DNA of 64,000 nt from Fomitopsis serialis (GCF_022376445.1 NW_025955047.1:1-64000), one strand, 5' to 3'; counted from the stretch's first letter, positions 35,282-48,923 are shown. Notes: generated by a model not told the origin, from the letters alone. A program made the numbers and translations.

Positions 35282-37649
35282 TCCCTTCTTCCCTGAAGAT
35301 TGGTGAGTACGATGCCGCTGCTGTCTCGCCGGAGCTGAACAAACCAGGGTGGACGTTACCGTCACTGTCCTCGGAGATGTCCTGGGGTCGCACTTTGTCC
35401 CAACCACCCCCGTTGGTGGTGTTTCCGGAACGATAGAGATCAGGATGCGCAGACATGTTGCGGTTGGGGTGTGTGTGCGTGAGGCCAACGCAACTATTTG
35501 AACTCTGCACCGACTCCCAACTGGTAGGCGGAAAGGTCGGGGCGATCTTTCGTCAGTGATTGCGGCACAAGAAGGTACGTGCTCCACATGAGCACTTACG
35601 CCTAGCTCTATACCAACGTTCGTGCCCCGTTTCTTTGTGTCGAGACACTCCGATTCATCATTCCCCGCTCATGACTGTCCACGTAGAAGCAAAGACGAAG
35701 TGAAGGGAGCGAACCACACCGAACGATGCAGATATCCTCGGGCCGAAGAACGGTGATTCTCGTGTCTAGCTTCCCTGCGCCGACGTCCCATGTTGGACGT
35801 CCCACCGGTAGTCTGGCCCTATTGAAGGGTAACCTTGGTCACCACCTGCTACATCGAAGAAGAATTGGAGGTCGGAGAAGAGTCCTACTTTCAGTAAGCA
35901 GTCCACGAGCATGATGGTCAACTGATGTGTAACGACTTCCCTGCAAAAGTGAGCTGTCACTTATACAGTCATGCTATTGAGCGAATCTGATACTCCCAGT
36001 TAGCATTTGCGCCCCCGTGTTGCAGCGAATGCTTGGACGTACCCAGCCGTGGCGTCCAGCGTTCAGGACAGCGCCGAATGACAACTTGAAGCACGCCCAC
36101 CACAAGTCACATCACGCAGTCATCGCGCCGAAGCTCTTTGCGATGATGATTGAGTCGCTGACCTCTCATCGCAGCTCTGGTTGTTACGTACCGGTAGTAA
36201 GTACTGCTCGCTTGTGTTAGACTTCATTTTGCGTGCTTCCTGTGGAGGTGTCTGGAGTTTTGAGAAGAAGTGGTGGCTGTAATGAATGTTCGGCGACGAC
36301 AGCCAGAATGTCCTGGCAAGGTGGCTGGGACGACGAAGGGTCTATTGAGCCGCCCACCGGGGCTCGGACGTGCAGACGCCCGTCGGCTAGGCTTGTATGG
36401 CAGGCTTCCATTTTGACCTCGACCCCTCCTCCTCAATACCATAACTCATTCCCAAAGCTCTAAAGCTCCGCAGAAAGCTCGTGGGTCGGGGAAGCACGCC
36501 AAATTCAACGACGAAGTCCAGGACAAGCGAGTAGAGCACAAGAACCAGAGCTACGTCTGAATGGGCAGGCTGGGAAGCCTTGTCTACTACTACTAAGTCG
36601 TACGTCTGGTACACCAACGTGCGTGCAAGACTGTAGCCTGAATCGATCATGAGGTAATCATATTGGTGAGTACTTTGGTACGAAGCAAACTTGAATATTG
36701 TCTTTTGGGTCTGCGCATTAATTCACAGGTGTTAGAGGCGGGTACATCGGCACAAGCTTGACTTGGAGCGTCTGAGTACAATGAAAACCAGGAATTTCTG
36801 CCTACTATTCGCATGTTTAAGTAGGACATCTACCCGCAATCCTGGTATATGCGTGCGTTTTCTCATATATCATCTAGATGCCGAGGTGCGCCGAATGTAT
36901 ATCCCATACCACTTGCTGACATTTCCTGTGTTGCACTAGGGCCGCTGAATACCTCTTGAGAATTGACACACCGCATCGCGGCTGTTGGTGCTACACCGCC
37001 TCATGGAGTCGGAGATGTGACGATCCGACGTCGCGCAGCTCACGAATTGGAATGCACGGTAGGTCAATTGACCAGTTGGCTTCACACGACATGACTCGTC
37101 GGTGGGCTGACACTCATCAATCGATGGTATAGCAGGTCGGCGAACACTTCCTCAATCGAATTCAGGGCCTCAACAACCCGTTTCCATTTCCCGTTATGCG
37201 GTCGAACTCCTCGGCACTGCTATGCCCGTCCGAGTCCGACCCACAAGGCTAGCCACAAGCGGTGGCAGCGACAAGCACTCGTTCGGAGGCCTTAAACTTT
37301 GACGACTCACAATTGGGAACTTTGGAAATGGGCGGCCGGCAGCAGCTACGGCGGTGTTTTATGACGTCCAGCATCCACTGATGGTGATGTTCCGCCGACG
37401 GTGCGTGCTTCCCAGAATTTGACGGCGCCCGACCTCCATCGGAGAATCACCAACGAGCGTGGCCATGGTGTGAGTTTCTGGAGTCCTTGCCTTAACGCGG
37501 AGTCGATAGGTGAGTACGTACTTCGGTCATGGAAACCGAGACCTAAATCACCCAAGGTCCACGTAGCCGAGTACAAATACGCACTGCGACGACGGGTATG
37601 AAGCAGCGACCGCCACCTCTACCGCTTCCAGCACATCGTTATACGCACC
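35282..37649. other. No gene recognised
   Basis: About 2.4 kb with ORFs under 90 codons. It is the shared upstream region of two divergent genes. Confidence 0.4.
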
Positions 37650-38899
37650 ATGCCTCGTCCGAAGACCACCTGGGAGGACCTCTCCACCCTCGGCTGGTTC
37701 AAGCAGCAAGTCTACGAGACGCTCAACGCGCAGCGCGGCCACACCATGCGCGGCGCCGACGACCTCGCGCTCAACGGCGGGTTCGCCGAGAAGTGGGGGT
37801 GAGTGCGCCGTGGCGCCCGGACGCGCCGGAGGATCCGTGCTGAATCGCGTGTGCAGGTGGTACTGCTACAACGACGTGAAGGGCGGCGTGCGGTACGGGG
37901 AGCCCGTCTACAGCGACTCGTCGAAGGAGAGCGTCGCGTGGTCGTACACGAACCTGACCGAGGCGCCGTTCGTCGATACGTGGACGGAGACGTGGACGGA
38001 GGAGCAGACGACGTCCGTGTCTATCACGAAGCACGGTGCGCGCGATGTCGTCTCGTGTCGGACGCTGCGAGCTGACGGATCCTCTTGCATGTAAGCCTCC
38101 ATCACGCTGAACGCGGGCCTCAACATCAAGGACGTCTTCAACCTCGGCATCGACTTCAGCGTCTCTACGGAGTCCACTGAAGCGAAGACCGACAACAAGA
38201 GCTACCAGCTCAGCCACACTTGGGAGATTTCGTGAGCGCGTGGTCCTCGCTCGATCGTCAAGTGACGCTGACAGCCTACATCCTGTACGCGGACAGAGTG
38301 GGCCCTGGCGAGACCGTCGAGCTCCTGCGCGACCAGGTCACCACGGTTGGAACGCAGTACTTCTCAGCGGCAAGTCCACCGCAGCAGTGCCATCAGTGAC
38401 GACGACGATAATCCTTTCTGTCATGACAGGACTACGGCCTCGCGGACTACCCGGGCGACATGATCGGCAGTACGTCCATCCGCTCCATGACATTAATCCT
38501 TCGCTGAACCCGTGCACCGCGCGCAGCCGACGGCAAACAGTGAGTCCCACCAAACCTCCCCGTGCTTCGCCAGGCTGACCCGCGCCAGATACGACGGCCA
38601 CTACTACTGGGTTCGTGTCCACTCCTCTTTGCTCAGCGTATGCGACGCCCACGTCTGACGTGCCCTCCCAGGGCTACTCCGCGAACCACTACCTGAACAA
38701 CCCGCACGGCACGATGACGCTCTCGGGGAGCCTGAAGAAGGTCCAGTACAACTTCAAGCTCCAGCGCGTCGCCCCCGGAGGCAAGTCTACGATCGAGCCC
38801 GTCGGCGGGCCTACCCACGCGACACTGCGCAGCGGTGCCGGCGAGGACGCCGTGAAGGTCGTGTTCGCTGTCCCGGCTGGGGATAAGGCCGGCGAGTAG
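37650..38899 (+). CDS. Beta-rich protein, weakly aerolysin-like
   Basis: Coding exons are 37650-37798, 37857-38035 and 38096-38231, then smaller pieces near 38275-38345, 38430-38468 and 38590-38610, and a last exon from about 38672 to the stop at 38899. The middle exons show long alternating Ser/Thr/aromatic strands (DTWTETWTEEQTTSVSI; FNLGIDFSVSTES). That pattern resembles the membrane-inserting region of aerolysin/ETX-MTX2 family proteins. There is no evident signal peptide. The phase does not close at the junction after 38231 with the only AG available (38273-38274), so the gene may be damaged or carry a base error. The identification rests on composition and strand pattern, not on a diagnostic motif. 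If correct, such fungal proteins are known as pore formers or lectin-linked defence proteins. Confidence 0.4.
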
Positions 38900-41639
38900 G
38901 CGGGACTGGGGGCAGCCGGGGGAGACGAATGTGCGGAATCCAGGTGTGTGGAGGTCAACGCTGGGGCCGACTGTCCGCGGAAGCAATTTGGAATGCATGT
39001 AACATCAGTGTACCGGATCGAGCTCTTGTTAAATGTACTGTCGTGTCAGATCGTTACGGATGCTTATTTCTCCGACATGACATGGACTGCACATTCACCA
39101 CACCGGCCGACGGCTCACGTACGCCGTGTGGAGGTGCTGGAGGTCGGGGCTGTGAATACGATGAGCCGCCGGCCGTTGAAAGACCAGCTACCACTCACCG
39201 GCTACGGAGACGTGAATAGATTGACCCCTCCACAACCTCTGATATCTGCGCGTGCAGCCCGACGCGGACAGAACAGCATCGTGATTCGTGAACCGTGCCA
39301 GGCTGAGCGAAGCATCCCGTTGTCCGACAAGTGTCGATGTCATCGACGGATCGTGGTCCTCGGCCCACTGGCTGAATCGTCGGGATCGACGGACGCTCGC
39401 AGGTACGTCGGGCCGAGCGAGATCACATTGAGTGCATAGTCCACGTCGCCTATATGCTGTTGTTTTCGTCGCGCCACCATCCCGTCGCCGACTGGGCCCG
39501 CAGAACGAGCGGCCGACGGCCATTCGTACTTGCGAGTCATGAAGAACAAGATGATGCATAAGGCCCTCTGGTCTTGTCGCATCAGGTTGGCTAGCTGCGC
39601 GCCCCTCGTACGACAGCCTACGAGACAGCCAAGACGACTACTACGGACGTACAGTGGACGATTCGAGATGCCGCATGAAGAGGTGCTGGCGCTAGCGCAG
39701 CCGGCGCCTCGGAGTCCTCGCTCGTCTGTTTCGAGCTGGATGCAATCCACGCTGTGCGTGGTCCTGCATGGTATGTCAGCCCGAGGATGCTCGACGTGAC
39801 CATGGCGCGTCCGACTCACCGTGCGCACGTCCGCCTGCTGGCGAGGTGAGAACGACGCGTGACGTGGACAGGCGGTCCGTTGCGCAGAGGACTCGGTGCT
39901 CACCGGCACCCACGTGCCACCCCCTCGCCGTTCAGAGAGCAGAGGACCTGACGGCGGCCCGGCCATACGCAGAGATGATCCCTTCCTACCCGTCGAGGCT
40001 GCGAATGTGCCTGTGAGCATACAGACGGCACCAAGTTCAGACATGTGGGATGAAGGCACGGGCCGCAGGGCTCTGTAGCAGGCAGCGAACGCCGCATACA
40101 TCCATGTATGCGGGCGGAACACGCGTTCTGGGAGGATGCGACGTTGCAGCGCCTTCTGTCCAGTGGCACGGGGCGGAGAGACAGCCGAAGGCTCTTCTCG
40201 TACCCGTACAACGGCCTCGAACACTGCAGGCGACGAGAGATATCGATGCGGCGGATTGCATGAATGACTACTTCATGCAGTCCGCAGTGTCACTGCTTCT
40301 TGAGCCCACGTGAGAGCACTGGTGCGAGGACGCCAACGAGGGAGTGCTGCCTGTGATCTTGGTTCGACGGGTCGGACAACACGCCTGGTCAGAAGTCCGA
40401 GTCGCGCTCTCGCACGGGATGCAGCACTCGCATCTTTGAAGGCCTGATGCTATCGAAGACTTGGATTATCCCTTTTTGGCGGCGCAGAGATGGTCAGGAA
40501 CACGACGAGGACATAGCGGCTGCGAAGACCCACCTCGCCGTCAAGGTGCTTTGGTCCCGTCCCTCGGAAGGGCATTGCAGACTCGTCGCGCCGAAGAGGG
40601 CAGAGATGCAGGGCTCGTTTGGGGAATGAAGCGTAGGACTCGGACGTTGCACTGTACAGCAGATGTTGAATTCGAAGGATGGGAGGGAGGGAGGCGCGAC
40701 GCCGGGGGGGCGAGGGTGACACACGACGGGGAAGAGCAGCGGGCGACGATCATATATCACCTGCCAGCGGCGCGACATGCAAGTCCAGAATAGATGATAC
40801 GTAGCCTTGCCATGTTCGGTCCACGCGTCCCGCGGATCCTGCTCACCTCGCCGTCGTCCAAGACGTCAAAAAGTAACCCGTTGCCCAGGCCTGCCCCCGG
40901 TATTAGCATGCTCCCCACCGAGCGTCAATGCGGTTGCGCAGAGGTCAGTGCTTCCTCACATAGCTACGTGGTATCGGCACAGGGACAGTCTTCGGTGCAC
41001 GGCTAGCGGGCGTGCTTGTATCAGCTATTGCCCGTCAGCCGACCACGCCCCACCCCGTCTTGCCTTTCCTCCGCGCGGCGGGACGTCACGTGTCGCTGCC
41101 TTGGGCGGCCAGAGTCGAAATGCACGACGGACAGAGCGAGTGGATCGGGCCCCTGCGTCGCTGGAAGCGGTTGGCCGACTGCAGACGTGCGAACTTGGGA
41201 ATGAGTGGAGGTTCCTGCGTACTTGAGCGCGCGTGGGGCCTGACAGTGATTGATTCCCTCCGCGGCTATCGTTGCTCCACAGGCGCCATACAACATCGAT
41301 CACCGATCTCTCGGAATTGCTCCCGCCGTGTTGCGTCCGTCACCGTCGCTGGGCGGGCGCGAACAGCTCATGAGGCGTCGAGTCGACGCGCGGAGCCCTT
41401 GTGGGAGCTCTGAATCGCCGGCAACAATCTTCCGCCTATATTGTAAGCGTTCAGCGCACTCGATCGGGGACACGCAAGTCAACCACGCACCATATCCCGC
41501 GGGAGCGACGCGCATCCAGCCCCCTATCCAAGATCAGGACCACACCCGTCGCAGCCGACGTACACCGCAGCTCAGCCACATCGCCGCATCGCGTCCTATA
41601 AGCCCAGGCAATCAACAACTTCAACCGACACGCACACCG
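38900..41639. other. No gene recognised
   Basis: Overlapping ORFs on both strands up to 294 codons (39340-40224, minus) show Arg/Ser/Pro-rich GC-driven composition and no motif. Confidence 0.4.
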
Positions 41640-42473
41640 CGCTCTCAAGACGCGCCTCCTCCTCCTCACCCCTCCCCTCAGTGCCCGGCCCTCTCGCGCG
41701 CTGCCAACCACGCTTCAGCCGACACCCCGCGCACGACTCACCGATGCCCCGTGCGCAGACCGACGCTGCCCTGCGCCTGCACTCGCGCTGCGCGTCCGCG
41801 AGCTCCGCCTCGAGCCGTTCGATCTGCTCAGTCAGAATCGCGAGGAGCCCCGTGGCGCGTTGATAATAGGGACATTCGAGGTCCGCCGTGCGCGACGCGG
41901 AGTCGGAGCCGCCGTCCTCCGAGTCGGTGGGGCTGGCGGGGGAAGTCTCCAGTCTGAGTCGTGTTCGTGTTCGTGTTATCCAGGGACCGCGAGGAGACCG
42001 CGTCGAGGGCGCCGTTCTTGCCAGTCGACCAGGGCAGGATGTCGCTAGGGGTTGCATCCCCGGTAGTAGGAACTTCGGGGGGCGCAGCCAGGCCAGACTC
42101 GGACGCGTCCACGGACCACCTCGCAGAGCCAACGTTGACTATCCCGCAGGTCCCCTCGATCGGGTAGCCAGACGAAGTAAAAGTAGCAGCTCCAGGGTCA
42201 TGATCCGCAGCGGTAGAACCAGGTGTAGTCGAGGCTCCGAGTCCGAGAGCGGGTGCCACAGTATGAGCGTCGTCCACAAAGCGGGAGTTGTTAGTGCTTC
42301 ACGGCGAGCGTGTCTCCAGGAGAGTCTGTTGAGTGTACGGTCGCTTCCTCGGGTTGTCCGTACCAGCAGAGTCGCCAGCGACCGGGTCCATAGCGTCATA
42401 TGGTCGCTTGAGCGAGATGAGGTCGCCTGACTTGCTAGCGCCGGCTGGGTGTAAGCACGTAGACATTATGGCG
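41640..42473 (-). CDS. Family member 6, lacking a visible N-terminal domain (partial)
   Basis: An ATG at 42473 starts MSTCLHPAGASKSGDLISLK, followed by a basic stretch with DNPRKRPYTQQTLLE. A Thr/Ser/Gly/Asp-rich region follows (42277-41960, ASTTPGSTAADHDPGAATF). After a change of frame near 41960, likely an intron, comes a clear coiled coil (LLAILTEQIERLEAELADAQ) that ends at a gtgagt donor near 41747. This is the disordered-plus-coil half of the family. No DLxxLG/CxW exon was found upstream to 43.1 kb. It is head to head with member 3 (700 bp apart). The fragment at 48.9-49.1 kb is its closest relative here. Confidence 0.5.
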
Positions 42474-43172
42474 TGTGAGGAAGAGATATCAAGAGAGCGT
42501 AGTGTACGGCGTTTGTTGACGAGCCTGAGCTGCAGCCTGTGCAAGCGAGCGAGGGGGGAGATGGAGACGACAGCCTGGAGTTCACGACGAGAGCATCACT
42601 TGTGGGTAAAGTACTCAGGCTCGTCCCGTGGAGGTACCTTGGCCGTGACAGCTGAAAAAGAGGGTAGCCAGAGTAGCAGTCAAATGATAGTTCTGCACAG
42701 GTATCGACGATGTTGGTTGCCGGTTGAGGCCTTGAGGGAGCTCCGTGGTCGCTTCGACTCCCGCCCGGACCCGCCGCAACATGCGCGACGCGACTGTCAC
42801 GCTCACATGACCGAAGAGTAGTCACGGTAACGCGTCCATCGGCGTAATCAGCGCCAATCAGCGCTCCGGGCCAGGCTTGGAGGAGCAGTGCAATGCATAG
42901 GGGTCGGACTGAAACAAAGCACAAGGTAGACCGTGACGGCCGTTGTTGTATCCTGTCTCCCGACGTCGAACCTCTTCGTTGGGCAATCACCAAAAGCCCA
43001 GGGTGATACTCCCCCAAGTTCCACTCCTACGACGACTCGGGACGTTTGCACAAATTGCAGTCTCCTGGCGCCGATCAGGATCCGTTGCAGAAGGTCAGAG
43101 ACTACTTCTGACTGCACTCACCCTAAATATTGAGCATTGACCATATGTAGACCCGGATTCAGAAGCGACGCC

Positions 43173-44739
43173 ATGAGCGCTACTACATTGCATATCCATT
43201 ACCGAGGCCAAAAGATCCGGACAATGAAGGACGATAAGCAGCCCGTCTCTGTGTTCCTCGACGCTTTCATTAGCGATGACCTGAAGACACTTGGGTTTCC
43301 TGTCCTTGATGATTGCATTTGTAAGGGGTTGTCCGGACTAGCGGTGTGCACGTGGAGGACCGAGCGGGACTTGGTACGTTGAGGATCCAATTCTTTTCCA
43401 AGATTTAGATCGTATTATCATGTTTCTTACGACGTCCAGGACCTGAAAGCACGTATCTCCATCGCCTTCGACGCAATCGATGCTGATTTCTTACCCGAGC
43501 TTAGTATGTGAGCAGCATTTTTGTTCACCGCCAACCAAGCAGCTTCTTGACTTATGTGATAGTTCTATGGTAGGCTTGAAGGCGGAGTGACTATCATTCA
43601 TTTCCTCTCCTTTATTTTTGCTGATGTTGTCGCTTCTTCACAGGGGTAGATGCCAATATATCACTGCACCGGGCGTGAAGGGCCCGTCTATGGCGACACA
43701 GAAATTAACCGCTGCGACTACTCGGTCGGTACATCCAGCTTCGACTGGCAGAATCCAGAGTGCACCAAGAACCTACGCTCTATCGAGGATGGCCCCGTTG
43801 CCCATCGGTCCACCCACCAGCGCGGCTTTCTCACGAAAAGGCAAGTTTCTCGTGCAGCGGACACTGTATCGCCCGCGTTCAATGCATAACGACATCCTGA
43901 TCTATTCCGGGCGTTTTCAGCACATTTCGACGATACATCGCAACGGTTCGATAGCCCCCGCAACCCCTTAGCAAACGCACACTCTGGCTTGGCGACGCAC
44001 ACAACTCGGATGGAAGGAGCCAGTCCGCAGCCCGTCGCGGAAGCAGGCCCGTCGACCAGAATCAAAGTAGAGGAGAAGGAGAAGAGCGATGGCATGGCCC
44101 TTCGAGCACCGACCCCTCCTAAGCAATCATACGCAGCCACTACCCACGGCACCGAGCGCACCTCTCCGCAGACCCCCATGTCCAGAGCGTCGTCTTCTCC
44201 GCGGGCGCACCCTTCTATCCTGTCGACCTGGAGCGCCGCATCGAGCATGAGCTCTGTGATGCCCGGAGACAGCGTCGGCAACCTGACACGCGAGGTGTGG
44301 GACGTAAGACGAGAGCTCTCCGCCCTCGTCGCCCGGGAGGACCGCCTTGTACGGGACCTAGAACGGTTGGGAGCGCGTCCCGTGCCAGAGCCTTCAATGG
44401 CCCCCAGGCCCGCGGAAGTGCGCAAGACGATGGACGACGAGGCCAGCGGTGCGTGTTCCGATCTCCTGCCTACACTCCTGCGAGACGAATGGGAGAGCTG
44501 ACATCCGCATTCGAGGCCTCCGCGCGCGACTGGAGGCCGAGTCGGAGGCGAGGAGGGCGGCGGAGTCCGCGGTTCAGCAAGAGCGGCGGCGGCGCGAGGC
44601 TGCGGAGTGGGCCGTGGCGGACGTTCGCCGAGAATGCAGCGGGCCGTTCGTCGTACCGGCGCTCATGGACGCGTTCGTGGAGATATCGCGCCTCAGCGGA
44701 GACGCTCTCGTCGCCGCAGATTATGGGGCGGGACCCTGA
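43173..44739 (+). CDS. DLxxLG/CxW-domain coiled-coil protein, member 3
   Basis: Exon 1 (43173-43373, 67 codons) carries the domain: LHIHY 6-10, DDLKTLGF 35-42, AVCTW 57-61. Exon 2 (43440-43507, DLKARISIAFDAIDADFLPE) ends in a split AT codon, like the other members. The next exons, between about 43550 and 43980, are unresolved because the frames change there. The disordered part is clear from 43989 (STRIKVEEKEKSDG with a psi-K-x-E site; SRASSSPRAHPSILSTWSAA) and turns into a helix (LTREVWDVRRELSALVARED). After a 49-nt intron (44449-44497) the last exon is a strong coiled coil (IRGLRARLEAESEARRAAES, QQERRRREAAEWAVADV) and ends at 44739. Function unknown. Confidence 0.65.
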
Positions 44740-45259
44740 GGTGTCCGGTTGCAAGTAACATCCTATCTATATTTAAGTATGTATTCACGCGCACGGTTCG
44801 CTGTATGGGAGTATGCATTCTATCTGCACAGAGCATACTCCCAATCCTGATGTCAGTGATGTGCATCCTATGCAGGAGGGATCGTCCTCTGCTATGACAA
44901 GCACGCAGGTGACTCATACTTATAGGTTATTGCAATTCCATGCTAGCAGGATGGTCCGTGAGCGGTGCTGTTTCAGATGGGCCTCAGGCTGGCTAGTAGA
45001 CGTGTCTTCGTCGAACAACATTACTAACATATCCACACTGTGCAGCGTTGCGCGCACAATCGGCGGGGGACCAGATTCAGAATCTCGAGGAGGGCACTGT
45101 CACGATCAGCGGATGACCCGGTGGATGTTGGTGGTATGATCTCACGATCGCTTCACGTCGTCTGAGCTATCCTTCAGAGATGGTCACCAGATGTATCGTT
45201 GCATACAAAACGAACGGTGGTACATGTGACAGAAAATGATGACGATAGTATGTGCTATC

Positions 45260-47148
45260 CTACTGACCGCGATCTTGCGAGACGTGCTCGTCCTGGGTTT
45301 CCACACGATAGATTGATCCGCCTGTGGCTCGTCCCTGCTTAAGGTGACTAAAGTCTGTCAACAATCAGCACATATCCCGTACATCCCCGAGAACGAAGTA
45401 GACTCACCGTAGCCTACAGGTGCAAGCTTCTGTATCTCCGCCACCAAGCAGTCAACCCGCTTCTCGAGGCCTTCTCCATGTCAGCCCAACCTTACGACCG
45501 GTACCCAAGCGGAAAACCTACCTTCTTTGTCTTTGGCGATCACGCGAACAATGGCCTTCTCGGTCTCAATCACTTGCATATAGCCTTCAGCCAGACAAGC
45601 GGAAGTATCAGCTTGAGCAACCGCACGACCGTGGAGTAACACTTACTAGCGACATGCTGGCGCTCGCGTTCGAGGTCCCGGTTTCCTTGCCTGATCCTCG
45701 CTTCCAAGGCTGCCATCACACGTTCTCAACGGCGACGGGCATACGCAAGGTGAAAAATTTCACTCACTCATGTTCTTCGCTTCTATCTCGATGTTCTTCG
45801 CCTCCATGCGGGTCCGCGCATGGTCCCAATTTGCAGCTTCCCTCTTGGATGCGTCCACTTCCTGGACCAGCGCGACTATCTTCTCTGTCGCATTCTTGAG
45901 CTCCTGCGCAACCTTTCGGCACGGGTCGTGAGGACAGGGTATCCCGAGTGCCATGTACAAGACCTGCGTAGAGATAACAGATGATCGAGACGGGACAGTT
46001 GCGATACGTGAGGCCGATCCAGAGGAGCTACCAGAGGCGTTGTTCGCAGGTCCAGAGGAGATCCTACGTTGGGCAGCGGAACGTGGATCGACAGTCGAGG
46101 CAGTAGCCCTAGTGTTACCGCCAGAAGTGACCGGGGGAGCCGGAGCTGAGCGAGCCACAGAGTCTACCTGAGAACGAGCGGTAGTGTCCCCCACAGAAGC
46201 TTCAGGCTTGGTCGAGTTTGTGATGTCCGCAGCCTTGGCACGTGTAGGTACGTTTGTGTTGACACGATCATGCAGTACAGTAACGTGAGGCCCCGATCCA
46301 GATCCGCCAGTAGGTTGCCTCTTCCGATTTAAGTGAGTGTTATCGAGCCGTGACATTGAAGAGTCCGTCGGAGTAGCCTGTGAAGTAGGAGCGCTAGAGA
46401 GGTTGGCCAGACGAGGCTGTACCGATTCGTAGTGAGACGGGCCGCGAGCTGACGCCGAGTGGGATGCCGGAGTAGTGTTGCCCAGAGTAGTACCTGCAGC
46501 GGTGTCGACTGAGATCCGTTCGCTAGAGTAGCGGTCGTCACGGGGGCGCTTAGCCTGAGGGGAGTCGTTGTATGGAGACCGGGGTCGTTTGGGAGGTCCC
46601 ACTACGCTGGGTGGGATCGGTCCGCTCACGTTGATCCTGGATGTACGGGATCAGTCGCGGGAATATATCACGATAACCAGGGTATCATACCAAGACGGCA
46701 ATCTCATCTCTTTACTACAGACACAACCACGTTGAGTCAACCTGCCCAGGGAATCATTTCGGGATAACGACCACGGTACTTACATGCTGAGCTCTGGCAA
46801 ACGGCCCAAGCGCACAGCGGAATCTACTTTGCCCATGACCTTCACCTGCAAATCGAGCGAGTGAGACAAAGAAACGACGCCGTGCCATGGCCGCAAAATG
46901 ATGTTGGGGACACTTACACCGTATTTCCGAGCCGTCTCCCCGTCCCAATAGCACATAATCACGCCTTGCGACCAATTGAGCATGCTCGATAGAGTGGGCA
47001 GAGGAATCCCCAGACTCCAGAGGTCTTGTTTGAGATACGGAAAAATCAATTGTAATGCATCGGATTTAGTGGTAGAGAAGCAGGAAGTCTTCGCGTTGCG
47101 AACGCTGACGTCGTATTGGATGAGAACGGTGAACGGACTTGAAGACAT
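45260..47148 (-). CDS. DLxxLG/CxW-domain coiled-coil protein, member 4
   Basis: Eight exons (47148-46918, 46845-46784, 46714-46691, 46636-45768, 45724-45647, 45584-45522, 45470-45408, 45354-45260) total 1,485 nt and close to 494 aa. Domain: TVLIQY 7-12, QDLWSLGI 41-48, VIMCYW 63-68. Exon 2 is 62 nt (VKVMGKVDSAVRLGRLPELS) and ends in a split AT codon. Exon 3 is a 24-nt microexon (KEMRLPS). Exon 4 is long and Ser/Thr/Gly-rich, with two basic clusters (PPKRPRSPYN, QAKRPRDDR). Its end and exons 5-7 are coiled coil (LKNATEKIVALVQEVDASKR; VMAALEARIRQGNRDLERER; YMQVIETEKAIVRVIAKDKE). Some late acceptors were chosen for phase and helix continuity. Function unknown; a dead relative of exons 2-4 lies at 57.2 kb. 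Confidence 0.72.
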
Positions 47149-48923
47149 GATGGTGATCGCCGGGAATAGTCGTGATTATACGGTATAGAGTAAAGTCAAC
47201 GGAGTGGGCCGCACCCGTGCGGCACACGAAATGGGGGAGGTTGGGACTCTGGGAGAAGTGCTGGTAAGAGTCGAACGATGGTTGATCTTGAACCACGCAA
47301 GCATCAATGTGACAGTCACACCGTGTGAGTCACCCGAGCTGTCTGTGTCGTTCCACCGTTCTTTACTACTCACTTATGTATCCAACGCAAGTTTGTTCTT
47401 ATGTCTACGCTGACCTGCTGCAGTGATATTGGCTGCGTCCTATCAGGGGGGCAGGCCGGAAGATATGATTACTTGATATACACTAGGATAGGCTCCACCG
47501 GCTGTCGAAGACTACACGACTCATCCATAAGTACTGTAAATAATGGCATCAGACATTCGACAACTAATCCCATAGTTTGAGACCCTCCACAGGAGAGCGC
47601 GCATAGACGGAGGTCGTCGGGAGAGGTCTGATCCCTCCGTGTCCCGTCGGGCCATCCGCTTCCTCTGCTACAGCCTAGCTTGCTGTCGGTATTTCCCTGT
47701 ATGATGCAAACCTCATGGAAATATCCCCGAGGTAATAGGTCCAATACGGTCCGCCTGAGCTCACTTTTACGCTCGGGGTCTAGCAACAGGGTAGTAGCTA
47801 GAATATCAGGCGAACATTGAACGTACGATCAGTGCAAAATTTATTTTGAGGGAATCACGACTCGAGTACTCACGGCTCACGTCCTAGTTCACTGCCCAGA
47901 TCCCAAAATCAAGAACCTACTCAGTCGACGGCACAAAAACAGCCGCAACATACCCCTCAATCTGACCGAAACTTGGTTGCTGTCATGGAATACTGCAGTC
48001 GACTCCATGGCCGCAATCAAGGTCAGATGGAAGCATGCCTGAGCACTTCTCCAACACGACGCAAGCGGGCCCACTTGCTATACGAATCGTATGGCCGGTT
48101 GCAGGGATCGCGCGCCGCGCGTTCGCATTATGCACACCCAGCGTGACGTCACGTGCATTCCCCTGTCAGGCTCGTGTCACAGTGATGCACATATGTTAGG
48201 GCCAGAGGGGGACCTGGATCCGTACGGCGGAAGGATGAGAGGTCGCAGCTGGGTGCGTCTTCGTGCAATTGGGCCGCACAAGAGTCGAGAGTGAAAGGAT
48301 CATGAAGGTTATAAGCGGCTATTAGTCATGATCGTCGGGTAAACCTCTGTGTCTCCGCTTACCTGACACACACACACGCGTCCACAGGTCGGCCTCAATC
48401 ATAGTGAAACCTGGACAGTCACTAATCAACCGTACCGTAGATTTAATAGATGAGCCCGCGAGAGGAACGACGATACCAGCGCACAGGAAGAACAACCGAG
48501 AAAAGTGGTCACCAGTGAACAAGAGAAGAGGCCCTACTGCCAGCCGCGCAGATTTGTTACGAAGCAGAAGCTGCGCATCGCATCAAGCTGCTCATTCCAG
48601 TACACACTCTGTATCAATGAGAGAAGGTCTAGCGATGTAGGGATGGAACCAAGCCAGAGCTATAGAGGTGGTCGTCGTGGTCGCGGGAAGGACCTGAGCG
48701 ATTGAGCGCTCGCGGAGACAAATCTGGAAAGATCTTGGTGATCAGATGCATCTCTCTCCGTCGAACTCGCTCCTGGTTGTCCTCTCCATCTTCTCAACCA
48801 CCGTGACCTAGTACTCATCCCGCTAGGCCGCACAGGCTGCACCACTACCCTCTCTTTCTTTTCTCTTACTCTACACGCCGTAATATCTGCGTACCAATAC
48901 CCGGTCAACACTGGCAAGTTGGC
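47149..48923. other. Intergenic, no gene recognised
   Basis: Short ORFs only, and a small (CA)n at 48365-48376. The similarity with the 5' flank of member 6 starts near 48740 and leads into the member 7 relic. Confidence 0.4.

Noticed and set aside
37771..38217. 148-codon minus ORF
   Set aside because: Antisense to the beta-rich gene; no motif.
39340..40224. 294-codon minus ORF as a gene
   Set aside because: Its composition is low in hydrophobic core residues, it has no motif, and there are several competing frames.
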